Source: Odontesthes bonariensis (taxonomy: Eukaryota; Chordata; Actinopteri; Atheriniformes; Atherinopsidae). Taken from it: DNA of 64,000 nt. Shown in pieces: positions 10,906 through 21,778 of this stretch (position 1 is the first letter of the stretch; every line of letters begins with the position of its first letter). The notes beneath the pieces are model-generated. The model made no database searches and was not told where the DNA came from. It saw only the letters and a program-made list of their open reading frames with translations. The DNA lies in NCBI RefSeq assembly GCF_027942865.1, contig NC_134524.1, forward strand, positions 20,203,536-20,267,535, in the 5' to 3' direction. A program made the position numbers and the translations under genes.

Positions 10906-11862
10906 CAGTGGCGGCTGGTGATTCAATTTGTTGGGGGGGCGCAGTTGCGCGTGACGGGTCAAATAGCACCTCACAATCAGAACACAACACAAAAATTCTA
11001 AAAACCACCTAAACTAGACCATTGTTCAAGTATTAATACAATTAGAGAGATACTTTGGATATTGTTGACCTTAAATAAAGAGTTTGGGGACAGAATAGAT
11101 AAAGAAATATAGGCTACTGTAATTAGAATAGATCACATGTTATACCATAACCACAACATAATGGTAGGGAGGGATGATGGTTCTGAATTTCCTATTCTAT
11201 TGCAAAATGTACAAATATTCAGGAAAAACAAAGACCACATTAAAAGGTAGGTGTGTCTAATGTTTTGAGGACTAATATAGAAGACTGGATCAATTCTGAT
11301 GTTTTTAAATGTGCTATATAAATAAAGCTGACTTGACTTGACTGCACTGAAAAATGGACAACAACTAATTTCTACAACAGAGACTCACCTCTGCAGCAAT
11401 CCTACTGTCTGTGGTCTTCTTCCCCGAGAGCCCGGCGCTTCCTCGGATGCTTGCTTGATGGACGTGATTGATTCGATTGTCCAATCACGTTAAGCTTAAA
11501 AATACGGAAAACTCTGCCATTGGTCTGGGCGCACAGAGATGCGAACTAGAATCAATTTTTCATGTGCCAATGAAAAGCTGCCTCTGCTTGTTCGCGATAA
11601 AAAAGTTTGCTAGCTCTCATAGACTCCAGTGTTACCGGCGACCTGGAGGAGGGCTTTATATCCAATAGCAAATAGCAAGCCTAGCTTAAAGTCGAAAGCA
11701 TTTAATGGTTGCTGGCAGTGGCATGTAGCCTACAGCAGAGTCTATCACACCACTGCACGAGTAAAAACGCAATGTACACATGTATAATTAATTTCATATT
11801 TGTTATGGTTGATTCACGGGAGGGGCGGCGCTCTAGCGCCCTCTATTGACCAACCGCCACTG
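10906..11862. mobile_element. hAT-like non-autonomous element 2
   Basis: The element starts CAGTGGCGGCTGGT and ends ACCAACCGCCACTG. It is flanked by an exact 8-base duplication CTGATTGG (10,898-10,905 and 11,863-11,870). Copy B has the empty site GCGCTGATTGGTCTG. The ends resemble those of the element at 12,844, so the two belong to related families. No transposase frame is visible inside. Confidence 0.9.
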
Positions 11863-11968
11863 CTGATTGGTCTGTGAGTAATGGCCAAATTTCATCCTCT
11901 TCCATTGGCTAACATAGGCAAGACGAGGCAATTTTATTTGTAGAGCACAATTCGTACACAAGACAATT

Positions 11969-12341
11969 TGTTGAGTTGTAAATGCATGTGATGTAGTTAT
12001 CCCATATAAACTCTGTTTGTTGTATTGAATAAGAGTATAAGCAAAGTGTGCCTTGTTCATTTGTGTTAAGGTCGTAAAAATTCCTTGTTAGGAATGCGGC
12101 CTGAAACTGGATCCCCCTGTCCTGTCTTTGGAGATGTGTTGTAATAGGATACCCTTTTCTTTGTTTCCTCTTTTGGATACACCCATTTTCCTAATAAAGA
12201 TGAGGATGCGTGCAGAGATTGCTTCAGAGCGGATATGGAGATTGTACCTGAAGGGTCTCTGTAACGCTCTCCTCATGAGATAAAAAGTCCTATAACGTCT
12301 CTCTCACTTCTTTATAAATTTGTAGGTATTTGAACCTGACA
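11969..12341 (+). mobile_element. Solo LTR (complete)
   Basis: The LTR runs from TGTTGAGTTG to ACCTGACA and is flanked by the 5-base duplication CAATT (11,964-11,968 and 12,342-12,346). Copy B has the empty site. In this orientation it carries CATATAAAC early and AATAAAG late, matching a promoter and a polyadenylation signal. It is homologous over its length to the LTR at 27,871-28,222. The 5-base duplication fits Gypsy, BEL or ERV families, which I cannot tell apart. Confidence 0.9.
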
Positions 12342-12843
12342 CAATTCAAAGTGCTTTACAGCTACATAAAATCACAAGAAGGCAACAAAATCTTTTTTTT
12401 TTTTTTAAACCCATAAAAAATAATCATCAATTAATTAATTTAAAAGTGAAGAGTGCAGATAATATACTTTCACAGCTAAATAAATAAATAACATAAACCC
12501 CAGGATGTACAGTAGGGCTGTGAGACGGTGTATTATCATTGTTGTTGTTATTATTATTGTGCTGTTGGCACATTGTTGGCATCATTACTGGCGTTTAGTC
12601 AAGTCGAACAAACGGCAAATATGATGTCAGCATTCCTGAGGGCTGTTCTCCACTTTAAAGTATTTTTTGCAACCTGCTCTCGTAAAAAAAAATGACAAAA
12701 CTTCATCACAGACAGATCTGATCATTATCTAAATTATACAAGATTACTAACAGACCCAGCCAGCATACTTGGCATCATCGAGGCGAAACCAACGCGCGCT
12801 CTTTCCCGCCAAGAAACGGCTTTATTGGAGCAGGAAGGTCAAG

Positions 12844-14171
12844 CAGCGGCGGCTCCTCCATAGGGGCGATTTGTGCGACGCACTACAAAACACAGAGGTT
12901 TTTTTTGTTGTTTTTTTTTTTTTTATCTAGTTGCTAAGGTGGGACTGATCTGCTGTAGGCAAGCTGGTTGTATGTCATTGTCCAATCAGATTAAGGTCGC
13001 GCCTGGTGTTGCTACGCCCATTTTGTGCGATTTCTGTCAGGGTCAAATTTGCACCAGGAAGCTCCCATTGACACGAATGGGACCTCGGTTTTTTTCAAAA
13101 ATCCTGCTCCCAATGCATTTTCTATGAGGGTTTATGTGCTCGCACAAACGACGCACAACGTGCTTTCGTCATCATATGTCTGTTGCGCGGGACCATGAAC
13201 TTTCTACTTGTTGTTGTAACATTGTGGTTTTCAATAAAGAAAAAAAAAAAAAAAACATTCTATGAAGAAGATGGCGAGTGTCGAGTGAAACAATACGGTA
13301 GTGTTTCTGACAGAAGTACCCTTTAGTCGTCGTACTAATGCGGAGAAGGAAGTTTGGAAGAATTTTGCAGGATTTTCGAGCTCGCCTTCCGAGGCAAAGA
13401 TGAAACCCAGGGCTCCACCAACCCTGCTATTTTTCCAGGTAGTATAACTTACCCTTTTGTGCTCAATCATTGACTTGTAATGATTTAAATCTTTTATATA
13501 ATGTTGACAATGATAGCAGAATGTATAATGACATTCATTGTTAACGGTGCAGTATTATATTTAAAAAAGAGAGAAATCTCACATAAGTAAGCTGCACTTA
13601 ACCATGTTTGACAACTGGTTATGCTTTTCTAAGTCATATTTTCCAAAACTTCAATAAACACTTGACTTGGATTTATATGCTGTCATTTTAATTACATTCT
13701 TTAGAATGAAAATTGAATGAATCTTACCATTAAGAGCTTATGTGTTTACTTATTTCATAGAATCCTGGAACAATATGAGGAAAATAAATAAATAATGGTT
13801 AAGGTGTAATATTAACTGATTGGCAAATTATGCAAAAAATAACAAAAAATGATTTAAAATTATTACAATAAATTATGCTACCTAGACAAATATACCTCAG
13901 TCCTATGGACTTTTATGGTCCATATGGACATAACAGGGGAAATTGCAGAGTCACTTTGGTTATTTGGCAGACCAAATAACCCCTCGACTCTGCGTTGTGT
14001 TTATTTAAGGAAGACAAGGAGTTTCTGGACGATTGGACATTTTATTTCCTGTGTGGGAACATAACAGGTTTGCATCAGTGCAATCGGTTCAGCTTCGCAC
14101 AGCACACTCTGATGCAGCTTTCACAGACTGGAAATTGCACTACCTAAAAAAAATGTCAGGAGCCGCCACTG
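12844..14171. mobile_element. hAT-like non-autonomous element 3
   Basis: The element starts CAGCGGCGGCTCCT and ends AGGAGCCGCCACTG, flanked by the exact 8-base duplication AGGTCAAG (12,836-12,843 and 14,172-14,179). Inside there is an AATAAAG followed by a poly(A) tract at 13,235-13,255 and a small hairpin around 13,960, but no transposase. It lies just outside the segmental duplication. Confidence 0.85.
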
Positions 14172-14267
14172 AGGTCAAGACATATGCATTTGCATGCGAT
14201 AGGTCTGTGAATGCCTGAGGAGGTGAAAGGGATTGCTGTTATCCAGTAAAAAGTACAATTAGCTCAG

Positions 14268-14467
14268 CGAGGAGGGTGGAAGGATAGGGTCCATGAAGAA
14301 ATCCTGTCTGAGACCAGTTAAACCCCCCTCCCTTCGATTTAACAATGACAATGAACCAGCCCCTTCAGTGCCACCACGCACAAGGTCTACTATTTATGAG
14401 GAGGCGAAAGAGCGTTTGAGCCTTCAGCCAACTGGCTGCGACCAAAAAGCATCATGTACTGCCAAAA
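14268..14467 (+). other. Orphan exon-like frame, proline-rich
   Basis: An acceptor-like TTAGCTCAG is followed by 66 open codons and a good donor AAA|A|GTAAGC at 14,468. The frame has a proline-rich stretch (PAPSVPPRTRS, an SH3-ligand-like pattern) and then a charged helical stretch (IYEEAKERLSLQP). I do not recognise the family. It sits 0.8 kb upstream of a 3'-end block also found at 788 and 27,380, so it may be what remains of a third related gene copy. Confidence 0.35.
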
Positions 14468-15072
14468 GTAAGCAATTAGAGGGGTGTGTTTTTTTTAGTT
14501 TTTTAGTCCAAATTCTGCCATGAGAATCGATATATACTCCAAGTGATTCTACCCTCCCTCTAAATTGTTGATTTATCACGACAAAGCTCACCACTGCCCT
14601 GTGACGCGTAGCCATTAAGCTGTACTTGTAAAGGAATCTGTATTTGGGATCAAGCACGTGCAGGTTTTTTTTTTTTTTTTAAGGTTTTTTTTTCTAAGCT
14701 TGTTCTGATGCAGCTCTTTTTTCATATAAGAAATAATTCTTTCTAACGATTGAGCTGGAGGTTTCCTGTTTCTCGCACATGCCCCACTGCTCCTTTCCCA
14801 AACCTTTCCGATGATACGGAGGGACGATGTTGACGAGAGTGACAGGACAGAAGTCGGCCTCAGAATTGAGCTTTGGTAGTGGACGGGACGAGGACGGCAG
14901 CATCCTGTTTAAATCCAGTCCCCATCTGATCCATCAGCGGTTGGTAACAACTGTTCAAATCCGGGCGACTGGATAATTTGCGCCGTGAGTGTACAGTGTG
15001 ACGTTGAGTAGGATGCTGTTTGTTTTTGAGGCTCGTTCGATTTCAGGAATGTAAATGTTTGGCTTGTTCCAG

Positions 15073-15291
15073 GCTGAAATTAAAACTCAAATCAAATCAG
15101 AGATTCCAGGTGGAACCTTGAAAATGAAAACGGAGCGCTGCTTCCCTCTGGAGGTTCGAGCAGGGTTGTGTGATTGGAAACGCTTGTCCATGTTGTCTTC
15201 TGTTTGTAAGTCACACTTTACTGTGATCGCATCTTTCTTTTCTTCTACATTTTTGGAAGTCCCTCTTTTTCTTTTTTCTAAATCTGTGTGA
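15073..15291 (+). other. Possible terminal exon next to the third 3'-end block
   Basis: After the acceptor GGCTTGTTCCAG the frame stays open for 72 codons to TGA at 15,289-15,291 and then leads into the 3'-end block with AATAAA at 15,439. The sequence starts AEIKTQIKSEIPGG and later becomes hydrophobic. Its phase does not match the end of the 14,268 exon, so the two cannot be directly joined. Family unknown. Confidence 0.25.
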
Positions 15292-15438
15292 CGTGTTAGT
15301 TTACTGTCCCGGTGTGCTCACAAGTTAGTTAATCGTGTGATAGTTCTTGTGTAACTTTTTTAGCATTAGCGCTTATAATAAGGGAGAATAATAATAATAT
15401 TAATATAATTAACAGCAAAAAAGATGAAAAGCTGAGAG

Positions 15439-15444
15439 AATAAA
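15439..15444 (+). terminator. Polyadenylation signal, third 3'-end block
   Basis: AATAAA followed by TTACTTGTGTGGCTGATTTC. About 200 bases around it match 640-850 and 27,228-27,436, at clearly lower identity than those two match each other. This is an older duplicate of the same gene end. Confidence 0.45.
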
Positions 15445-15759
15445 ATCAGATTTACTTGTGTGGCTGATTTCTCTTTGTAACACAATGAACATCCTGAAAA
15501 AACAAACTTAATAAAAGATTGTTTCCTGTCTTCTGTGATATTTACAGCTCCCATTTCTGTCTTTTCAGACTTATTTGATCAGATAATACCTCATTTTGTG
15601 TATGAAATAAAGGAAAAATAAATGTCTTCTATGGAAATAGTGATAGTTCCCTACATCTCTCCAACACATCATTATGACCACATTACACTAGCACATTGCG
15701 GGGATAAATTAGACATCAGTTTAACATTCTGTCCTTAAAATTGAGGAGCTGGAAGCACC

Positions 15760-16090
15760 AAAAATGAGAGTGTGAGGATTTGAGCAACTCGGACATCTGC
15801 CCAGTTGTGATAGCTAGACATATGAGCATCTTCACAACTGTAGCTTTTGTGGGATGTTCCCTGTTTGCAGTAGTCAAGATCTCCCAAAAGTGGTCCAGGT
15901 AGAGAAAAAAAAATTGCAGAACCAACAACCAGATCATTGGTTTGACGAAGTAAGTCTGAGGTCTCCAGATCTCAATCCAATTGAGCACCCGTGGAAACTA
16001 TAAAGGATCTTCTACTGACGTCTTGGTGTCAGATACCCCAGCGTTAATAAATTTATGGCGGAGCTGCCTGTGTAGAATAATTTTACAGCC
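15760..16090 (+). pseudogene. Decayed, internally deleted Tc1-like transposase
   Basis: Near 15,978 the translation reads [11 protein letters not shown], the hallmark around the third catalytic residue of Tc1/mariner transposases. Upstream, 15,765-15,895 matches the N-terminal helix-turn-helix part of such transposases in style, with many stops. The central catalytic region is missing. No terminal inverted repeats were identified. Confidence 0.55.
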
Positions 16091-16892
16091 TATATCTTTA
16101 AAGGCTTTAAAGTTTCTCAAAGAGATTTTTTTTTTTATCCTCAGAACCAAGAAATTTATTAAAACTTAATATGCCTCAAAACACAATTTTGTTCTACACT
16201 CACAGAGGAAGTCACTGAGTCACAGAGTGATATGAAATAAATCACTCGGTGACTTTTCGACTTTAGCATTTACATATTTATTTTAGGAAGGTAGATTTAA
16301 TTTGGGCACATTTAACATCCATATATGTCTTTTGGGCACATAGGAATTATGTATCAATTATAAGAAAATAGCTTATTTATATTGTATATATTTGCATATG
16401 ACCTTTAGTGGCAGCACTGAGCAGCATTCCTCTTGGAGTCCAGAATTTGGTGCCATCTTTGAAGTGGAAAGGGCCTGAGCTCCATTAAGAAAATGCTAAC
16501 GATTACCTTTGTACTTTTATGTTAACAATATGCCATTAGTGTAAGAATATACAACTGCTTAAAGATGGGTTTAATTGTTTAGCAGAAGAAAGTGTAAATA
16601 AGTCAGGCCTAATTCCTGTGTTCAACATCATGACACAAACTATTTGCTAATTAGCTTTCTTGTTGTTCAGTTTGTACTTTATGAAAAACAAACAGTCCTC
16701 CCGTTTCTTGCAATTCCTTCTAAAATACCAACACATTAATTTAACCGAACTATAAAGATGAATACAAAGCAAAGTTTTGATTTTATCTCAATTTGAATTC
16801 TAGTTAAGCTCATACACTATTAATACCTTCCAGTCCATGAAGTTACCATGCTAATATATATATGTGCCCTTTGTAGATTAAAAGAACACAGT

Positions 16893-17250
16893 CATTGATT
16901 GATTGATTGATTGAGTGTTTATTTCAAGCTTATTTTCAGGCAGATAACAAAATAAATACATTTCCATAATACATATGAATTTACATATTCATCTAGAACA
17001 AAGGTAACAGAAGTCAATACTCGCTCGAAAGGGAGTGAGATGAAGTAAAAATACTTATTTGCTCCCACCCCCATTCAAAAATTACAATTTGTATGGATGC
17101 GTCTTACATACATTGGCATAGTTTTTAACTTTCAACCTAATTTTAACATATTATTACACTTATCTTCTCATCTCTTATTTGATGTTAATCACAATTTATA
17201 TGACATGCACCATGAATTCTACTGTTGTTGAGCTTGAGTTCAAATGACAT
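16893..17250 (-). mobile_element. 3' end of a LINE with tetranucleotide tail
   Basis: A (TTGA)n tract at 16,893-16,913 directly abuts a sequence that on the minus strand ends in that simple tail, as in non-poly(A) LINEs of the L2, CR1 or Rex1 type. No coding part is preserved. The clade is uncertain. Confidence 0.4.
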
Positions 17251-18337
17251 GCCTTCACATATCTCAATTTTTTTTATTAAACCCCAAATAATAGCCAATG
17301 TCTTATTATCTATCTTTCATAACTCTTTCTAACCATCATCAGGTACATATATCTCATTAACTGTCATATAATATGTCCACAGTAAATAACTCGACAACAA
17401 TACGACTGTCATGCAAGTAAGTACCATAATACACCACACAGTGGCAGTAATGATGTGAATATACAGCATTTAGCCACTGTTAAGCCTTCATGTAATTTTG
17501 TGTTGAGAGTAATATGAGAGCTCTGTTCTTCGTCAATGAACACCAGTCTAGTAAAAATTTACATTTTTTATTTTCACAAAATCAATTTCTCTTGAAATTT
17601 TAAAAAAGAAAACATGTTTCAGTAAATATTAACCAAATATGAATTGAATGATTCTACCTGTTTCAAATGACAGTCGATATAAGTATTTTTGTTGACATGT
17701 TCCACAAACTAAAATATGAAATATTTGAAAAACTGAAAAAAAGGTCAATTGAGTTTCTAAATAAGTCCAAAATTAAATATAATCATTATAAAGCACACGA
17801 TCATTTAGCAAAAATACATATACTGTCCCTCTGTGTAGCAATAGGAAAAACAAAGTTTTACATTTAATTACTGAATGAACTGATTAATTACCATGGAAGA
17901 AATACAAAAGTAATTTATCTTGGTGTCATAGTGAGGTTACATTTATGTCTCAAATGCAGAGGAAAATATGATTTAAACATGAACACATATCAATAAAAAT
18001 CAATGGTAAGGAGAATTAATTTAATGAAAATCAGTTGTAGTAAGCCAGGGCTAACCTCATTCAAACTGACAACAAATAATAATAAAGTATGCTCTTTTCC
18101 CTGTGACGGTATGGCGTCTGCTCTGACTATTCACACAAAATGTTTTGAACTAGTTTTGGTCCAGTGAGATCCACATGTTTTTTCAAAGGGGAAAATTTCT
18201 TCAAAAGTTGCATTGACAAAATAACTTTAGAGGCAACAAATTCAAGTTAACGACTCAAAAGAGTCTCTCAATCTATGAAAGTTTGGTTGGTTTCGTATCT
18301 TATCAACCTTAACATAACTGTTTTCACACTTTCTTTC
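17251..18337. other. AT-rich intergenic DNA
   Basis: Apart from possible decayed LINE sequence at its left edge I see no gene, RNA or defined element here. The 3' UTR of the minus-strand SecA-like gene should lie in the right part, but no clear minus-strand polyadenylation signal stands out. Confidence 0.4.
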
Positions 18338-21300
18338 TCACTTGGTCAGCTCAGTTGCTGAAAACCTTCGCTTGAAGAAACTGCGGAAGATCCTTCTTAT
18401 CCGTGACAAAAAACCACCCACAGAAAACAGCGTGTCTAGCATATAGACGCGAGTCAGGCCCATAGCTTTGAGACTCCTGAGTTCACTGTAAACGTCAAAG
18501 AACTGACTGCTCAAGAGTTGGCGAAGCTTCAGAGGGTCTCCAGACCAGATGACCCGAACTGATCTCATTAGACGCCATACATTAGACGTCACTGAGACGA
18601 GGAAGTAAACTAGCTTCTCTGTGACTTTCACATATCCACCTCTGTCTCTGGCCCTCTCTAGCTTTTCTATTGCTTCAGAAATGTTTGCTTTGAAAGACTC
18701 CAAAACTGTGTGCCTGGCCGCAATATGATCGTCAAACCTTGTCAAGTCGTTGGTTTGTTGGGTGCCGTATGTAGAAGTTACTTTGAGCTGCTTACAGTAG
18801 AGCTCCACAGACTTGAGAGCATTTTGCAAATCCTCCAGAGCTCGATTGATGCAGTCAGGATCCTGATGCTCGTTTTGCTGGGTTAACCATGCAAACGCTC
18901 GGTTGTAAAAAGCAACTGCAGCCCAACAGTGGTCCTCCTTTATGGCTTTAGTGTACATGTCGATGCTCTCAGAAAGCTTTCCCGTTTTTCGAAGCTCACT
19001 CCCATAGATGATGTAGTGGTGCAGGTTTGATAAGGGGGACTCTGCCTTCCTGAGTTTTTGCATGGCTTTGTTCAGGTCTTCTTTCAGACTGTGTTTCAGT
19101 GTATGGACGGGGTCTTTCTCATTGAATTTTGTGAGCAGCCACATGCCCCAAAACTCATTCAGTGCTGCCACATCTGACTTAGCTGGCTTGTTGTTGTGGC
19201 TTTTGTACAGACCATCGAGTACTTCCAGGTACTGGCTGAAGAGCTCCTCCTTCTTCTTCATGTTAGGGATGTGAGTCTCCGAGTAGCTTGACAGAGCTTC
19301 AGCCACAGAGTCGTCTCTGAGCTTTTTAGCCGTCATTATATCAGAATCAGACTTTTCAGTCAAAATATGTGACAGTAACTCAGACAATCTTTTACGTTTG
19401 TCATCGGTGTAGCTTTTCACATATTGTCTGAAGTGTATCCCAAACTCATTTTGTTTAAATGAGGTGATATTGCTCATTTCGTCAAAGATAGAGAAACGTT
19501 TCCTTGTTAAAACAAGCTGTTGCTCTGGCAGATGGCTGGAACAGACAATGAGCTGAGCAGACCCAGGAGAGCCTTGTCTCGCAGCGCGACCAAAGGCCTG
19601 AGCCTCCACACGAGCGTTCGTGGGCAGGAAGGTCTGCACAACGAGCAAACCTCCAGCCGTCTTTACTGAATCTGAGACTTTAAGGTCTGTTCCACGACCT
19701 GCGAGGTTTGTTGCTATGATGACATCTCCAGGTTCTAGATTCTTAGCGAAAATTGCACTATTGTCCATGTTGTTGTTCACATAAAGCATTTTCTGTGGAA
19801 CCTTATCCCCTAGAGCTCTGTGGAGAGTGTTTGCCCACTTGATTGTCTCACAGATGACCAGAACAGCTCTTTGACTCCTGAAAGGTTTGGTCTTGGTTTG
19901 TTCAGCAACAACATCACAGATTTTCTGAACCCATTCGTTTGCATCTATTGCAACCACTCCTTCCACCTCAAACAGCTTTCTGCGTACAAAATAAGGTATC
20001 TGACAGGTTTGGATACCCTTGTAGATCTTCTGCAAATATTCCGTCTCAGCTTGTTGGCCAAGAGTCCCCGACATTCCGTAGATCTGACTTCCGTACTTCT
20101 GAAGCAAGCTAACATTGGACATGTAGTTGGTGATGGCTGTCATATCATTCAGCTTAAACCCGTGTTTCATTTCCAGAAACTGATGCAGACCATCTGACCA
20201 TTGCCTAAAGTTTTCAACAACACCCGTGCATTTGTAATCCACTGGCACGATTCCGTGTGTCTCCAGGACATATTCTTGACCCGTTTCCATGGTTTGTGCA
20301 TGGAATGCATTTTCAATCCAAACTTTTAGTTTTGATTGGACCAGATCTGAGAGGAAGCCTGGGATGTAGCAGAGACTATCAGAGTCGTTCAGATCACATG
20401 GTGTGAAACGCAGAGCAGCTCTTATCTTTTTTTCTGCAGCTTTCACCCTGCTGCTTTTGTCGGGGTACTTGATGTCTCCCTCGAACTGATTAACTGTGGC
20501 CCAAATGAAAGCCAAGAGTGGGTTGAGATGCCTCAAAGCAGGCATCTCACTACTCAAATAGACAACATGATGACCCTTGTCAAGCATCAAAGAATCCACT
20601 TCATCCACGATTGCGCACTGGAATTTCCTCTTCCCAAATATGTCCATCCTATGAAAGTGGTGCCGAAGCCAGTCTCCAGCAAACTCTTCCACAGTACCAT
20701 AAACAACTTGACACTCGTAGCACTTTTTTAAGGCAGCGTTGTCTTTGCTGATGTTGCAGTCCACGCTAATTTTCAACTCCTGGTAAAATTTTTCCCACTC
20801 ACCCAAATCTCTCTGTGCCAGAACTGAGGAACTCGACATGATGTCTACTTTATCTGCTGTCATAGCTCGAAAAGCTGCAAACATTGCCACAATGCACGAC
20901 TTCCCCTCCCCCGTGCCAACCTGAATGAAACGCCCTGTTGTGGAGGAAAGAGCCATGAGGCACCAGCTCACCATCTGTGTCAGTCGTGGTCTGTATTTGG
21001 CTGTTTTGTGGACTGCCTCACAGATCTCCCTCAAGGCTTGTTTCCGCTTACTCTGCTGAGATCCATCACTGTGTGTAGTAAGAGTTTCATCAACCGATGA
21101 CACAATATCTTTCACATCCTTTAAAAGCTTTTCATCGACTTGGTTTAACTTTTCACATCGGATTTCCTCAATGATCTCATCCAGTGTTTTCTCCTCATCT
21201 TTTGCCAAACATTTCTTGAGCTCTTCATCTGTTACATTCTTGTCTTGGAGCAGCTCCCTGAGAGTCTTTCTTGATTTAGATCTCCAGCCGGACGTAATGT

Positions 21301-21565
21301 AGTTCACTTCAATGCAGTGTAACATTTGCATTAGCCAGGTGAAAAGATGTGAGTTGTCATTTGCGGATGCTGACTTGAATCGTTCAAGAAGAGCATCGAA
21401 CAAGACAGAGACATCATCCGGGCTCCATTTGATATTAGTAACTAGTCGCTGCAGCTTCTGGAGAACTTCTTCTCCATTATTTGCAAAGAAATAACTCTCA
21501 GTAATGTGTAAAGTTTGATGTCTGTCAAACGGAGTGATGTTGGAATCTCGGTCATTTTCAGCCAT
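18338..21565 (-). CDS. SecA-type ATPase (protein translocase SecA-like), single coding exon
   Basis: A continuous 1,075-codon frame encodes a SecA-like helicase-fold ATPase. Counting from the chosen start: Walker A GTGEGKS at 217-223, Walker B DEVD at 321-324, the SecA-typical GMSGTLG at 497-503, ATNLAGRGTD at 618-627 and the arginine-finger motif GRAARQG at 659-665. All motor residues are present, so ATPase activity is plausible. Residues 1-190 are helical without a match I know, and 849-894 resemble TPR repeats. There is no zinc-binding SecA tail. An upstream ATG at 21,583 lies across a likely acceptor (GATTTGACAG|TTTTC, exon start 21,576), so the start is ATG 21,565, in a good context (AAAATGG). 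SecA drives protein export in bacteria and plastids; an animal nuclear gene is unexpected and its role is unknown. Contamination is unlikely because fish repeats surround it and a spliced 5' exon is apparent. Confidence 0.9.
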   Translation of the reverse strand: MAENDRDSNITPFDRHQTLHITESYFFANNGEEVLQKLQRLVTNIKWSPDDVSVLFDALLERFKSASANDNSHLFTWLMQMLHCIEVNYITSGWRSKSRKTLRELLQDKNVTDEELKKCLAKDEEKTLDEIIEEIRCEKLNQVDEKLLKDVKDIVSSVDETLTTHSDGSQQSKRKQALREICEAVHKTAKYRPRLTQMVSWCLMALSSTTGRFIQVGTGEGKSCIVAMFAAFRAMTADKVDIMSSSSVLAQRDLGEWEKFYQELKISVDCNISKDNAALKKCYECQVVYGTVEEFAGDWLRHHFHRMDIFGKRKFQCAIVDEVDSLMLDKGHHVVYLSSEMPALRHLNPLLAFIWATVNQFEGDIKYPDKSSRVKAAEKKIRAALRFTPCDLNDSDSLCYIPGFLSDLVQSKLKVWIENAFHAQTMETGQEYVLETHGIVPVDYKCTGVVENFRQWSDGLHQFLEMKHGFKLNDMTAITNYMSNVSLLQKYGSQIYGMSGTLGQQAETEYLQKIYKGIQTCQIPYFVRRKLFEVEGVVAIDANEWVQKICDVVAEQTKTKPFRSQRAVLVICETIKWANTLHRALGDKVPQKMLYVNNNMDNSAIFAKNLEPGDVIIATNLAGRGTDLKVSDSVKTAGGLLVVQTFLPTNARVEAQAFGRAARQGSPGSAQLIVCSSHLPEQQLVLTRKRFSIFDEMSNITSFKQNEFGIHFRQYVKSYTDDKRKRLSELLSHILTEKSDSDIMTAKKLRDDSVAEALSSYSETHIPNMKKKEELFSQYLEVLDGLYKSHNNKPAKSDVAALNEFWGMWLLTKFNEKDPVHTLKHSLKEDLNKAMQKLRKAESPLSNLHHYIIYGSELRKTGKLSESIDMYTKAIKEDHCWAAVAFYNRAFAWLTQQNEHQDPDCINRALEDLQNALKSVELYCKQLKVTSTYGTQQTNDLTRFDDHIAARHTVLESFKANISEAIEKLERARDRGGYVKVTEKLVYFLVSVTSNVWRLMRSVRVIWSGDPLKLRQLLSSQFFDVYSELRSLKAMGLTRVYMLDTLFSVGGFLSRIRRIFRSFFKRRFSATELTK

Positions 21566-21778
21566 TTTGTAGAAAACTGTCAAATCTGGTTAAAACAGAA
21601 GTGAAAACGCTATTTTTAGACAGTTTATTTGAAACAAATGTTTTCACTTTTAAATTAGTGCAATCTGGAAATACTGATAGTGTGAAAATTAGCAACAGCA
21701 GTAAAATACAATGGGCCTCATGCAACAACCATTCGTACGAACCAATTTGTTCTTAAATCGTGCGTACGACTGATTTAA

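Larger units (their letters stand above)
1..12748. repeat. Segmental duplication, copy A (decayed)
   Basis: This block matches 26,606-36,196 in the same orientation, with only scattered differences visible by eye. The match starts at or before base 1 and fades near 12,745 in what corresponds to intron 2 of gene 1. Copy A differs from B by a LINE insertion (9,462-10,791), a hAT-like insertion at 8,110, a second at 10,906, a solo LTR at 11,969, a deletion at 1,511 that removes part of another LTR, and a missing 0.3-kb stretch near 3,813. Some segments do not align at all, for example 2,165-2,275 and about 2,960-3,490. It carries only the first two exons of gene 1, both broken. Confidence 0.93.

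Noticed and set aside
19062..20731. Plus-strand frames inside the SecA-like gene
   Set aside because: Shadows of the long minus-strand coding exon, with no motifs.
21566..21583. Upstream ATG that would add six residues to the SecA-like protein
   Set aside because: It lies within the intron side of a likely acceptor at 21,577, and the next ATG has a better context.
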